From Tyto alba (lineage: Eukaryota; Chordata; Aves; Strigiformes; Tytonidae), in the NCBI RefSeq assembly GCF_018691265.1, contig NW_024881276.1, forward strand, positions 558,001 through 622,000: a DNA stretch of 64,000 nt. Direction: 5' to 3'. The position numbers were made by a program, and so were the translations under genes. Below are positions 50,110 to 63,500 of this stretch, piece after piece. The notes beneath the pieces are model-generated. The model was not told the DNA's origin and made no database searches. It was given only the letters and a program-made list of their open reading frames with translations. Each line of letters opens with the position of its first letter. The stretch's first letter is position 1.

Positions 50110-53100
50110 GTAATATATTCCTTTCATCACAGTCAAGAGGACAGATTGCTGCATAATTTGTGGCACTTCTCTAGCTCTGCATGATGGGAGTGTTATATCA
50201 TGGTATTGTGGAGGCAGTGCACTTTATTGACTTCATGATGTATATCTGAAGTTCAGAAGAGACAGCAACAGGAAAGCAGTGGCTCGCAGTTTTGAAACCA
50301 GAATCTATTACCTCAGGAATAAAGCCCATTTTCACATGAGTGGGAATGACACCAAGTTGTGAAAGAGAAACCTCTTTCTTCTGTCACCAAGCAGATAGCA
50401 GGGCCTGTGCTTCCCACAGAGTCTGGGGGATCTGGATGGAGAAAAAGGGATCTTTCCAGTGCCATGCAGTGAAAAGCCTCAGGAGGGGTTTTTTTTTTAA
50501 AAAAAGTATCCTTTGCAAATTGCCTAGTTCCTGTAATGGGGAACATTTGTAGTGTATAAAGAACATCGACATGTTTGTACTGGATTTTCAGAGTCTTTCA
50601 CTGTGCGGTGGAACTGTAGCGGTTTCTTTGCATTCACCTTCCTCTGTTTCGACAGTTTCGAAGTGGCTGTTTAACACGTGCCAGTGAGCTTGCACGGGCG
50701 TTTTAGCAGCACCAGTCATTTGTCTGGTCCGGGCAAACCCTGCTGGGCCTGCAGGAGAGCGTCTGATGATCCACAGCATCTGTGCAGGCTGGAAAAAGCG
50801 TTCTGCTTTTGGCTTGTTGTGGTGAACCACCTCCGCTGTGTGGAGCTGGTCCGAGTGCCTCTTGCCGTTGGAATGTGTGCCCCGACCACAGCGCGGAGTG
50901 CTGCTGGGCTCGTGGGGCTGCCTGCCTTACCGCAGTTTTGGCTTGCGTGCCCCTCGCATCTGGCACGCATGCAAACCCTCTCCTCTTTGAATCGGTCCTT
51001 TTTGCAATCTCTGCTGCGTTTACATGACACCTGCTGTCATGCAGGTGTACCTACACTAGTGAAAATGGAGCGGCTTTTATTCTGCACAGCATGGCTTGTT
51101 TGACTTCGCTATACTAAACCCGTGGTCTCCTTGGGGAGATTTGCAAGTGCTGCGTCCCTTTGTCCCCATTTACAGTGCTATCTCAGAAACAGGGAAAACA
51201 CAGATCAAAGTGAGCCTCTTCCTTTCCTTATTTTAATGTCCTTTTTGTAGAGAATATCACTGATTGGCAGCTCACAGAATGGAATTACTGGTAGGGATGT
51301 GAGAGCGTGTTTATGAAGGTTTAAATGTAGTATTAAATCATGGCAGTCATCTGCAGTTTCAGAGGCAATGACTTGCTTGTGACAGATAGAGGGACTGAGA
51401 TATGAATTGCACTTTATCATGATGATGATGGTCTTTAAGAGGCATTTATGTAGAAGGAAGTTTGCTGTTATCTGACGCCATGGAAGACATGGGAGCATTA
51501 ATTACAGGAGTTCTTAGATGAGCAAAAATATATAAACTTACTCTGTAAAAGAGATCTCACACATAAGGTTTTTGGATTGCTGAAGTGATTGCTAGTAGTA
51601 ATACCACTCAAAGAATTCTGATACACTTTTTAAAATTCAGATTGTTTTTAGAATATGTCTGTATCAAAAGATAGAACCCATCCAAAATTTTAGCTGTCCT
51701 TTGTCTTGTAGCAAAACATACAACTATAAGCATTGGAAAAAACTCTGGTTTTCTAGAGTAGCACCATTTCTCCTTTGCCTTTATCTTCCTTCAACTCCTG
51801 TTGGCTATAGTTCAACAAAGCGATTCAGCACATTACTTAGTTCTCATTAAAGTCAATGGGTGTTAAATATATGCTTAATGCTAAGGATGTGCTTAAGTGC
51901 TTTTCTGCTGTGGAAGGAGGTGTTATTGAGAAAAAGCATTCACTGCAACAGTCAACAGAAAGCTGCTTGTGATCTTTAAACTGTCATTCTTACTTACGCT
52001 GGAGTAGGCAATTCATGTGGCCATATTCTTACAGTGTAGTGTGCTATAAAGTTGGTCCATTTTGTTAAAACAGAAATCAACAATACAAAAAATAACAAAT
52101 GAGTCTTCATTTTTAAAATCCGGTCTCTGTATAGAAACAGCTCGAATAGGACAGGCAGCACTCTAGCTTCTAGACACAGAGTAGATGTCTTAAAGTTGGA
52201 ATTAGGATTCAGCTGCACCTTGTAGACATCTGGATTTCAGCGTCTTTATGTGAGTAGGTGTCGAAGTTGCTGCTGTCATCAGTGGAGAGGTAGTCAGTAC
52301 TAAGTCAGTGGTGCTGAGGGAGCTGCTCCGCTTACCCCGAAGCTGAAACAGCTCTTCAGGCTCGTTTGGCTGTGTCGATTACAAGAGTATTTAGTTGCCT
52401 ACAATAGGCATCTGAAGCTATTTGAGATACCACAGAGTATCTGAAACATTTTGCTGGGGGTAGTGGATATGAAGCGAGACGTGTGTGCTCTGGAGAGGTC
52501 AGATGAAGTACTTAGAGGTATTCCAAATGGTACTGGATTCCTATATTGAGGCAACTGAATCAAGCTGTAAATGGCAGTTGACTGTAATGGGAATTTAGAC
52601 ACTCAGTTTATATTAGAAATTTGGTCACTGCCAAATCCTGCCCTTGAAGTCTGGCTCACAGTCATTACTCAAAAGGGCTTCAGCAATTCCTATTTAAGTG
52701 ATCAATAGTTCGAAACAGTTACTACTAAATGAAAATTTGGGATTATTTGCATGCATCTTAGGTGAAAATGGTCTTCTAGGGTTTTCTTGAAGATATTTGT
52801 GCAAATTTAGAGCCACATTAAATCAGGGCAAGGGACAGGTACAGACCAGGTGCTGATGTAAATACTCTTCCCAGAGCTTACTCTGCTAGGTATCTCGAAA
52901 GCATGGGAATAAGTTGGTGTTCAGAGAGCTGAAGAGGCATGAAGCAGAAACCTCAGTGTCAGTGAGTTTTCTCTAAGGTACAGTGGCAGTGCTACTCCCG
53001 TGGAAATAAAATATTTTTCAGCATAAGCCAAAGAGGGGCAATAACCTACTGATATTTTTGTTTTGTAACGGGCTCCTCGTTTCCTGGCACACTGTATTCT

Positions 53101-55891
53101 CTTCTCATCTTGATTTTGGACTGGGTAACATGCTTGGATAGTAATGGCAGTGGTTACTGTTTTGCTGCAGATACCCAACAAGCTCATGGAGTCCAGATGA
53201 AAATCAGTCTGTGAAAGTAAAGTAAAAACTATGCTACATGCATTGCAGGTGTTACATCAAAAGCCCCATCTGTAACTGTCCCTCTGCATCAATATAAAGC
53301 CAGCTGACAAACAGGCCTCTTGCATTATCTGAACGGGGTTGATGAAAGTCAGGAATGAGCGTATGAGTTTTATAATAGGGAGTTATAATAATGGAAGGAA
53401 GAATTCATTTTAGATTTACTTTTTGATTTGCATTTGTGTGAATTGAAATGGAATATTTTTGTGATTGCTGTGTAATATCAGAGAGGTTCTTTCATCAGAC
53501 TTGCCTGGTGGAGTCCTTCATGTATTTTTTTCTGATCCTCTTGCAGATATACATAAGCTGTATTTGTAAAAGTGAAATGCAAGCACTTTAGTACTGTTTC
53601 CACAAAATGATTTTGATTTTCCGTCCTTTGGGCACAGACACCTTGATCAGCCAGGCGAAATGCCTCACAGCCCATAACTCAGTGTCTGCTCCACCGCAGA
53701 TCTCCCTGGGTGGCAGGGGGGGCCACCCTGCCGTCTCCCCACAGGATACAGGGGGGTCTCTGCTCCGGCACACCTCCCCCCTCCTTTCTTCCTCCGTTCC
53801 TCCACTGACCTTGGTGTTCATGCAGCTGCAGCAACTCCTCCTCACCAGTCCCACTGCCCGTCACCACGTCCCTTCTTAAATACGTTCTCGCAGAGGTGCA
53901 GCTGCAGAGCTGGGTCCAACTTGGCTCCGGGGGAGCTTCGAGAAGCTTCTCACAGGGGGCCACCACTGCAGCCCCCTCCCCTGCCACCCAAAACCCCACC
54001 ACTCACTCAAAGTCAGGACGTTATTTCTGCAAAATAGATTTTCACATCTGAATTGTAACGCTTAGAATTATTTTCTAAGAACTCCCACTGTCTTCTTTTA
54101 AAAATGTATTTTGAGGGCTCAGAAATAGTAATGATTGGTAAATAAGAATAGAAGTACCGATATTAGAATTTATTGCTGTCTAAGATCACACAAAATATAT
54201 ATTTTTCTGTAAAAAGGAATAAAAGGACTTAAAACCAGCTGTAGCAGTTCAGTCTAAAAGACCGACTAGCCCAGTATCCTTTCTCCAGCAGGTCTGTAGG
54301 CAGCTGCTCCAGGAAAAAGGAAAAAAAAGCGGGTAAACTGCAAGTATCTGCAACATACTTTCCTGTAATACTCTCCCAGCATCCAGCTCAGGAGACTTCT
54401 GGAGCTGCGTGCGGGCTCTGTATATCTGGTAATCCGTAATGGATTTCTGTTCCATGAGTTCGCTCATTCTCCCCCAGAAGCCATGTTAACTTTGGCATCC
54501 ACAACTTTCTCAGCACCCACAACATAAACTAGGTTATAAAAGTTTTTCAATACTAAGCAGCGTCTGTTGGTGTCTTCTTATTAGAAGAGAAGAAGAAAAC
54601 AGTTAACAAGTTGAGAATTCTGGGACTGTCAGGACCTATCTTTTTTTTAGCATGGTTCTTTGTGTAGAAATAATCAAGTTTTAATTTTCTGTTTGTCAGT
54701 TTCTCAGCTGTGAGTCCTCACAAAACTGAGCTGCTAATTATCCTTTGGTGGGCATTCAAAATGCTGTTGCCAGTTCTTACGAAGATACTGCAAGTATCAT
54801 TATAGTCAGTGTTTTCCTGGCCATGCCGATTAACAGACTCACGTGAGTTCTTTGCCTTACAAAGGGGAGGAAAAAGTGATCCTTAATGAATGTGACAAAG
54901 GCTTGTAAAAGTGACTACTGAAGAATGAAAACCAAAACACCCTAGCAGTCTTATAGAAAAATCCCGAGTGAGCCCTGGTAAAGCCCGGGTTCCAGTGAAG
55001 TCAATTTCAAAACTCCCATAACTGAAGGATGAAGCTAAAACGGCACCTATTTTTCTCAAATGCTAATTATTTCGGTGCTGATAGGCGGCCTTACAGGAAC
55101 TCAGGGTTGCTGGCAGACACTGGCCTAGCTTAACGCTCTGATGGCTGCCTGCAGCTGTGTGCAACTGGGCTGCTCCAGTGTTTGCCACGCGTGGCAGGAG
55201 TTGGAGGTGCCTCACCTCAGGGCTGCTCTCTAGCCTGTTTTGCTGGGCAACAGGTGAAGTTTCAGTTTTGACGCCAGCAGCACCAGGCCTGCGGTTGTGC
55301 AGCTGGCAGCAACGGGCAGGGTGGAACAGCAGTGGTGCTGCTCAGGGCTGACTACTGTAAAATCAGCGTTTTCCCCTTCAGTCCAAGCAAGAGTGAAAGC
55401 AAAGAGAGAGATGCGCATTTGCTTTGAGTTATAAATAGGAACTGCACTGGTAGAAAATCCAGACCGTTAAACACAATGTCTAGGAGAAAAAAAAACACTG
55501 AAAAAAGCAGCGGGCAGTCACTTTAAAGCCCCCCGGGGATGAACTCCATCTTGAAGGGAAGCTGCTGATGCCTTACAGAAGGTGTTAGGGTAGAAAACAT
55601 GTTTCCCATAACTGTGTGCCTGCACACCACAGTAGTACTGACTAGTAAGGCATCAGCTTCTGAGCTTGCTGGAACAGATGGCAGAGCCTCCACTGACTTC
55701 GTTTCATGGTGGCTGGCTCCAGAACAGTAGGAATATAGTCTTAGCTCTATGTTTAGCAAACGTATGGCATATTACTAGGAAGAGGACAATTTGCTGCAGT
55801 GTTTCCTGATGTAGTGGTAGAAAGAATCAGGTGGAGGGAAGTCTGCTGGAGGCTGTATGGAATTCCTAAAAAAAAAAATTTGCTTTTGCAG
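50110..55891 (+). other. CNGA3 intron after the first coding exon
   Basis: A 5.8-kb intron. It contains a truncated minus-strand ERV-like copy (53681-54005). I see no other exon or clear repeat. Confidence 0.75.
53681..54005 (-). mobile_element. ERV-like non-coding element, truncated minus copy
   Basis: The + strand reads ctgctccaccgcagatctcc, ggtggcaggg, cgtctccccacagg and ctctgctccgg, then tcttaaatacgttctcgcag and gagcttcgagaagcttctcac. This is nearly the same order as 26990-27345, so it is the same family in the same (minus) orientation. Only the internal 5' part is present. The tandem-repeat block and LTR end are missing. Confidence 0.68.
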
Positions 55892-56008
55892 AGCCCATTC
55901 ACTGTGCGAGGATGCATCTTCAGAACTGCAGAGAGTCATTTCTGCTGAGGGAAGACATGTATCTGAATCCCAGACGAGTTCATTCGCAGGCAGGGGAGCA
56001 ATGGCAAG
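55892..56008 (+). CDS. CNGA3: CNGA3 second coding exon
   Basis: The acceptor is tgcttttgcag (ending 55891) and the donor is AAG|gtaaca at 56009. The 117 nt begin with the base that completes an Arg codon and encode AHSLCEDASSELQRVISAEG and RHVSESQTSSFAGRGAMA plus two bases. This matches the human AHSSSEETSS...GSFTGQGIA region in layout. It is a poorly conserved, Ser-rich cytoplasmic linker. The length is a multiple of three with phase 2 on both sides, so it can be skipped without a frameshift. Confidence 0.93.
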
Positions 56009-58741
56009 GTAACATTCTAACTAATACCATGTCCAATATTAAACTTAACTTGTTGAAGGAGACTGATCACAATTTGGAGGCAAAGTAGGAGGAACCATCA
56101 CTTTCCAAAGAAAATGGATGGAGTCCAGCCGAAGAAAGTCGACGAAAGTAACAGAAGCTTCTTTTGACCTTGATTCTGAACTCATCGCTTACTCATTGCT
56201 AATAAAAACCTTAGACTCCTAGAGATGCTGAATGAGCTCACACAAATTAGTCTGAATACAAAAAAGTAAATTATATTTACATGATCAGATCTGAAAATAC
56301 ATTGAACGCTGAGGAAATGCATGAAGTGAGGCCAGACTGTAAAGGAAATAGACAAGTGTTTGTTTCTGGCTGATAGCTGATGCCACGTTAGTTACCTGTC
56401 AAATAAGACATCATAATTGTTCCCTTGCTGATAGATGTCTCTGGCAAGGGAGGAGACAGGGGCTCGTGTTTGGGAGGGCAAGAGTTTCTCTCAGTTTTTT
56501 GAATTCAGCGATGCTTATAATGGATTGGGAGCCTTAGTCAGCAAAACTGAAGCCAACCTTTTGCTTAATTCATTTACTTTACCGGGATTTAAACAAAAAC
56601 CTGAAGTGAAACTTCAAAAACTTATTATGTCTGCTTTCAGTATTTCCATCTGAGACTACAGAGCTCTGTCTTCAGATACCGTTGTTACACACAATACAGA
56701 CCATACTCAGTTTAAGCATAGTATATTTCAAAGAGCAAAGAAAAAAATTATAAAACTAGAGGCATTTAAAGAGTGTTGTTTACACTTCAGCCTTTTGGAC
56801 AGTGGAGAATAAACTTGTATTTCCCTGTTTGGTTGTCAGATAGTGACACCATTGTGTGTAGATTATGAATTCTGTGAGAAGTTGGTTTTAGGTGGAAAAC
56901 ATTTATAGGTGTGTGTTTTGTATTAACATAAAGTACATGATTATATAAACTCATATTGAGAACTTCCTTTTTAATCTTTGTTTATATTATTCGTTACCCT
57001 TTTTCAGGGTAGTTTGAATTATACATGTGTGTACAGTTACTTATGCTCTAAATATACAAGGAAGCCTGTGATAAAAACACGAATGCTTAGCATTTTAAAT
57101 ATTATGGTAACATAACATACCTCTTGAATGTAAATTCTGAAGGACCTAAATCAACACCATTTGATGAACTGCACTGAGTATCTCAAATTGAGATATAAAG
57201 GACAAAAACGTAAAAATAATACAGCATGGCAGAAATCAGAAAATTCTATTTCTTTGTTCAAGTCAAGAGGCTCTCAATCTTATTTGCTAACATCTGTTTA
57301 CTCCCTAACTAACAGATCTCATCACAATGCTTTATTTTCTCATGTAAGTAAGATCATCCATATTAGTAGTTTTCCATACTACTCCTTCTATGAAAGCTGA
57401 GTTCTGCTCAGGCAAAGAGAAAAAATCTGTAGCTTAATTTGATGTAGCATTTTTTTAATAGAGTTAGGAATATATTAAATAATCTCAGGCTTTTATGTGG
57501 AGCTTTTCTTTTTGCATTTGTGGTAGGCTTTGAATTCTCATACTTTTTGGCAATTGCAGATGATTTATATGGTGCCATCTTGGTATAGCACTAAAGAACT
57601 AGAAATATATTTTTCTAATTTCTGATATGTGATATTATTCCTGTAGTTTCTGTTATTTCAGAGGAAGAGAACTTGGGCGAGCTCTGTGAGGAGGTGTAGT
57701 TGGGCCCTTGAGAACTGGAATCAAGAGGCAGATGTATTTTACCATAAGATTTAAATTGTTTGTATCGATCTCCGTGTGGATTCTGAACATATGTAATATT
57801 AGCTGATGCAGAGAGAATATAAAAAGCTTTCCTTGAGTCTCTGGTCTCCGTAAGAAGTTAAGCACTGTTTAGGATTTCATTATGCTGTTTTCAAGGCCAA
57901 GTTTGGGAAATCTGAATTAACCTGACCACTTTTGTCGAAACTAGACTGCTGATAGGAAATAATAGAATATATTGTGTGAATAATAAATATAACCACTTCT
58001 GTAGATTTCAGTCTCCATTATTTTCAGTTTTTCAGAAACATGTTTCCTTTTGAACTTCGACAGAAAATATTGTAAGGATTCGTAATGTGTATTATTGGGT
58101 AGAGAAAAAGATAAATAATGATACAATGATAAATGATGTTGTCATGTTTTTTTGCTTATGTCAGTGCTCTGCTAGAAATTTGAGAAGAGGAAATAGTGCT
58201 TCCTATGCAGTAGGCAGGTTTATATGTGATAGGCAATTAATATGTCTGCAGAGAGACCTTCTAAGATCATGGGGAGAGTGGCTGAATTTTTTAATTCCTT
58301 ATTTCAGAGTCCATCCTCCCTCACCAACTATTCAGCTTTTATTTCCACTGTGTGTACCAGCCCTTGAACATGTGATCCTGTGAGTGTTTTTGTCAGTCCA
58401 GGATTCCCTTATCATCAAATAATGTCAGAAGTTTATCAGATGTCAACTGCCCCACCCCAACTACGTGGTTTGCCCTCACTTGGCAAGAATATTCGTCTGC
58501 TGCTCCTGCGGTGCTGGTACAGTGCCCTAGGAACTGATGTGTGAGATAGATACTCCGCTGCAAAGGGTGGTGTATGACATTTTGGGAAGTGACTGGGTTC
58601 ACACAGTTAATCCATCAAGTTTAATTTCATGGCAGGTGTGGAATAGAGAGGAGTCCTCCTGGGCTATTCTTTGTGGGGATGATTTAAGCCATTTGATGTT
58701 CTTGTCTGGTTCAGTCAATGTTTTATGTCTGTTCCATGCAG
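56009..58741 (+). other. CNGA3 intron
   Basis: 2.7 kb of AT-rich intron without recognised repeats or exons. Confidence 0.75.
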
Positions 58742-58921
58742 GCTGTCACGATTTGTCGTATCTGTGAGGTCATGGGCCACAAAACATTTGCACCATGAAG
58801 ACCAAAGACCTGATTCTTTCCTAGAACGTATCCGAGGGCCAGAGCTTGTAGAGGTATCCAGCAGGCAAAGTAACATCCGCTCCTTTCTGGGTATCCGTGA
58901 GCAGCCTGGGGGAGTAAGCAG
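58742..58921 (+). CDS. CNGA3: CNGA3 third coding exon, conserved amphipathic helix
   Basis: The acceptor is tgttccatgcag (ending 58741) and the donor is AG|gtaaga at 58922. The 180 nt encode LSRFVVSVRSWATKHLHHED, QRPDSFLERIRGPELVEV and SSRQSNIRSFLGIREQPGG. The human protein has a very similar HHQDQGPDSF...RFRGAELKEVSS block. The first stretch is a basic amphipathic helix at the place where the related olfactory subunit CNGA2 binds calmodulin. Calmodulin binding here is only inferred. Phase 2 on both sides, length divisible by three. Confidence 0.95.
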
Positions 58922-60535
58922 GTAAGAAGACGTCTTTATACTTCAAAAGAAGACAACTGAGGTTACGGTATTTTCTTGGTGATTAGGGTGTAAGTTTTAT
59001 TTTAAGAAGAGCATAAGGAGCTTAGCTTGGGAGATGAACAGGGTGCCTAATGCTGCCCAGGAATCTTCGCACGACTAAAGTATTATGGCCTCAGCAGACT
59101 TTCTCTTTGCCCCTCAAATGCACTGTGGCACTGATCTTGAAGTAAAGGATTTTGATCATGCTGCTTCAGGCAGAATGGTTTCTCAGAACTGGAATTTTAT
59201 CATACGCTACCTGTGTAACTTGAAGTTGCTGAACTCCTCCCTGCTCAGAATGAATGCAATTTCTGTCTCAAGAATCTAGGATGTTGTTAGTTGTGGATTT
59301 TCAGGACATTAATGTTACGCACATTATGTGCGAGTGTTTGGAAACTCCAAACGAGCGATTGTGCAAAACGTGTCATTGCTGTGTTACGCCTGCTCAGGAG
59401 TTCAGCTGCTGATGTCACAGAAGGCTTCTGATGCAGAAATGGGAAAATCTTTTGGCTGCTGACTTAACTTACTCTAGCACACACTCCGTCTTTGATATAG
59501 AAGGCAGGTTCAGTCTTATCTTAAAATTGTTCCAATAAAACAACTGAGGCTTGCAAGAGAAACCTTTATGTGTTTATAGTCTTTTGACTTGATGAATTAT
59601 TATTATTGCTTTATGAATACGTTATGCAGTATTTTAAATTTAACTCCAGATAAAAGTGGAAAATGAAGTGCCCAAACAAACGTTGAATTTTTTTTGCCAT
59701 TATGCTTTGAAGCACAGACTCTCATATTTTTTTTGCACAGCTAAAGATTGGTAGGTTAAGCAAGTAATAGGTTGATTTGTTTTAAAATCTCAGCTAGTAA
59801 TTCAGATCAAAGCAAGAACCTTTGAATGGCTGTGCATGATACACGTTACCTTGATTTGTTGTGGTCCAGCACAGTCTTATTCGGTTCACTTGGTCTATTC
59901 CTTAGAAATACAGATTAAAACAACATTTTGTTGAATTAGCCAGACTCTTGTCTGATTTTTCAGATGTCTAGATCAGTAGCAACTGCAGATTCAAAGTAAT
60001 TAGAGAGGATAACATTGATCCTGGGCCAACAAACCTCTATATAAGGCGATTAGCAGTGAATTTGCCATCCTTTCCTTCTCAGTTTTACACCACTGCCACA
60101 TGACAATAACCCCCAGTTGTTCTGTCATGAAGGTTTAATTCTGCCGTGGTAGGTATGCTTGTTTGTTATCCACAAGCCTTGACACTGCATCTGCGAAGGA
60201 GGCTTGAAAGGGTTGAAGAAAGCTTAAAATAGGAGCCAGAGGAGTACAGGGCTAAAAATAGTGAGGCGCGTGTTGCCATGCACTCCTACGCCTGAGAACA
60301 AGCTTCAGAGATCAGATGTGGCCACAGATGTGTGTGCCAAACACGTGGTGAAAAGAAACCGGTGCCTTGAAAGAGTTACACAAAGGGGCTTATCGCTGCA
60401 GTCAGAACTGACCTTCCTAATCTTATCAGTGCATAGGTGAGAAGCGAGTAAGTTCATCCATCATGTCGGTAAACACGCGTATGAAATACCAACAGTCTTT
60501 GCACTCTTTAATGTGTTTTATTTAACTTGCTGCAG
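58922..60535 (+). other. CNGA3 intron
   Basis: 1.6 kb of intron. The 64-codon open frame at 59085-59279 has no splice context and is taken as chance. Confidence 0.75.
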
Positions 60536-60589
60536 TCACTGGCGCTCGGCCAGGTTTAATGTCAACTATAGCAACAACACCAATGAAGA
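60536..60589 (+). CDS. CNGA3: CNGA3 fourth coding exon, 18-codon cassette
   Basis: The acceptor is aacttgctgcag (ending 60535) and the donor is GAAGA|gtaagt at 60590. The 54 nt encode a short stretch, HWRSARFNVNYSNNTNE, matching human SAWPLAKCNTNTSNNTEE. It contributes exactly 18 codons with phase 2 on both sides. As I recall, a shorter human CNGA3 isoform lacks 18 residues, which would fit skipping of this exon. The next exon (Lys/Glu-rich linker in other species) is not in the window. Confidence 0.93.
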
Positions 60590-63500
60590 GTAAGTACTGA
60601 TAACTTCCAAACACCTTTTTGCTACTAGCTCCCCTCTTTCTCCCTTTCCAGCCTAGTAACATTTGTAGTATAAACTCCTTATCTCTTCCTAAGCCTTTCC
60701 TAAGAATCTAGTTTAATTATAATGAGAGATCTAGTTTTCTTAGGATGAAAATCACCCTTCATGCTCCCTGTGAACCTCTTTTTGTCGAAATTTACCCTTC
60801 CCTCTCAAGGATTGACTTTGACTGAGCATGTAGTCCCTATCTCCTCTAGTTCAGCTGGCTGATTTTACTGTATTGATCTGATATTCTTCAGTTTTTAAAT
60901 GACAGTCGTGTATTTGTTTTGTAATAGTGCTTTTCCTCTTTTAACATACTAGTACCCTTTTGCAAATCAGGTGCCCCAGAAATTTCAGGTTGTCAGATGA
61001 GAAGTGGATACTGATCAGGGCACCAAGAAAACACTTATGTTTGCAGTCTAAAAGAAAACTAACCATCTTTTTAAAACGCGTGTTTCAGTTCAGCAGATAT
61101 TGTTGGTGTAGATGTAGAGAGAGTGACGGGCAGCATAATAAGGCTTGCCTTGCAACAGAAGCTCTGGCAGAAGCTGTCCTTTAGAGTCTAGTTCATATAT
61201 TTGACAGGATATTTCACACTGTTACACCAAAGAGAAATCTCTTGAAAAGATGAAGAGCTCCTGTAATTTAAATCACCCAACACCAGCGTTTGCTGCATGT
61301 CTAGGACGACTGCTATCCGAGGACGTATCTGCTCTGTAGCATCCAGCGGCAGATCTGTTCTCGTGCATGATGATAGTTAATTCTTTTCATTGCTTTCCAG
61401 ATGAAAACAGAAATTGAAAACAATCGGGGCAGTTTCTGATCATATCAGAAATACTTTCTGGAAACTCTTGTTTTTTCCTCCAAATAGCTCCATCATGGGC
61501 TAGCTCAAACTGTACCTTTTAAATGATGCTGCAAAACCTTTGTGCACATACCTGATCAAGAGATCTTCTTGCTTCTAAAGCAACTTTTTGGTTTGGTTTG
61601 CATAACTTTAATTAAAAAGGAAAATCAGTGTGCAGTAAACAGGAACAGAAATGTGCCAAATTTTATTTAGACTGGCATAAAAAAAGTGCTAAAAGCCTGG
61701 AGCCTAGCTTGCTAGTCAGGGCCCAAAGGACCAATTAGGGTGGAAATATAGCTTTCTTACTCTGTTTCTGACAATGACTCATCTACCTTGGGCAAAACTT
61801 TCATCCTTGCAATGTTTCATTATTTTTAAATGAAGGCAACATCTGTCTGTCTACCTGCCTGACAGTCTGAAACATACTTGATTTGCAGAGTACTTGATAG
61901 GTGGGAGGTGCAAATATTTGACTGATTCAAAGACTACGACAGTGTTTATAGGGGCTGATGAAGACATGTTTTCTAAGTCTCAGGATGCATGCTCCTTTTA
62001 ATGTGCTGGAAGCGCAGAATGGATGCCAGTGTTTTGCTGTGGAGGAGGACAGGCACAAACAGCTGTTTCATTAGTTACTCAGTAGCACTGATAAAGAAAA
62101 AAAAAAAAAAAAAAAAAAAGGCAGGTCTTTTTGCAGCTTTGGGTTTTTCATTATGTTGAAGAACTAAGAGTGCCTGCCCTTGGGGGACTGTAGGTGATGC
62201 TTTCAAGTCTCTGATCATGGCCAACTGTTTCCTCTGAGTGACTTCCACTGCCAGACTACACGTGGGTGGGAGTATGAGAAGTTGGGAGTTAGTACAATAG
62301 AGATGAACAGCGGTCACAGATAGGGAAGAAACTCACTTGTGAAAGATGCCTGTGGTTGACAGATGAGTTTGTTGGAGATTTCAGGCCAGAGAAAAAGAAG
62401 TATTGGCATTAGATGGCATTTTTCTCTTTTTAAAAACAAAATGGAGGAGGAAGTTGGAATTGTCAAAATATTCCCTCCAAAGTTCACCACCACTGAGACT
62501 TTTTGATTGTTTCTTTGTCTCATCCTACTTTGCCCTGCATAACAACATCCACAGATATACAGTGGCCCTACCCTTTGAGAATTATGTTTACTCATGGTTC
62601 TTCCTTTCTGGAAGGAATGCCAGACATTTGACTGAGGAGCTCTGTTAATGCTAACAACAACAACTGTGAATTGGCCTTTAGATCAGGCACCATGCATAGT
62701 AATGTGCAGTGAAATCCTGACGTGCTTATTAAATAGGAAGGAGTTTTGGGGGCAGACTTGAAAAAGAAGCCATAACAGTCCAGGAGGCTCATTGGCAAAG
62801 AAATAAATACTTGAGCAGCAGTTTCCACTGCTGTGAAGAGATCAGACCTGGTAAATAAAAAACTTTCTTTGAGTTGTGATGCATGTATAAATAGAAGATC
62901 AGTCAACCCAAAGGATCTTTTCTCCTCCAGTTCTGCTCCCTTGCAGCGTGTCATGTAAAGGTTTCAGTGGTGCTGGTCAGCTTGATAGGTGTTTCCCTGG
63001 ACATGAAGGAGTGTAGAATCTCAGTATTTTTTAGCAAACAGGTCCAGGCTTTTCTGAATTACACTGTGGTGCTGCATCACTATGGAAATGTCTGAGGGTA
63101 AGAACTGAAACAGGTGCTCGTTGCTGATGTGTGACAGCTACTAACTAGACCTATTATATTTATCTTAAATGCGACTGTTGGCTTCTCTCTTGGAGTGCTT
63201 TCTCCCTGTAACAAGCACATTTATAGGCTGGACTGCCATTCACAGTGCAGACTTTTTCTGATCTGAATAATACAAGCAGATGTATGTGCAAAGCACAAGT
63301 GAGCTCACTGAACTTTTTACCTCTTGGTTCAAATCCTGTAAGCAGCACTTTTTCAACTGTTACTACATATTCTGTCTTCGCTGTGGGATTTCGCTGTCAT
63401 TGAACCAATTTGTCCTTTATTGACACCAGTCAAGTGGAGAATCAGATCCAATCTTGACAGTTCAGAGAACACGTAGCTCCGATGGGAGCAGCAGTCCATG

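Noticed and set aside
60960..61184. 74-codon frame as the next CNGA3 exon
   Set aside because: It lacks the Lys/Glu-rich linker and membrane-segment sequence expected next, and has no fitting phase.
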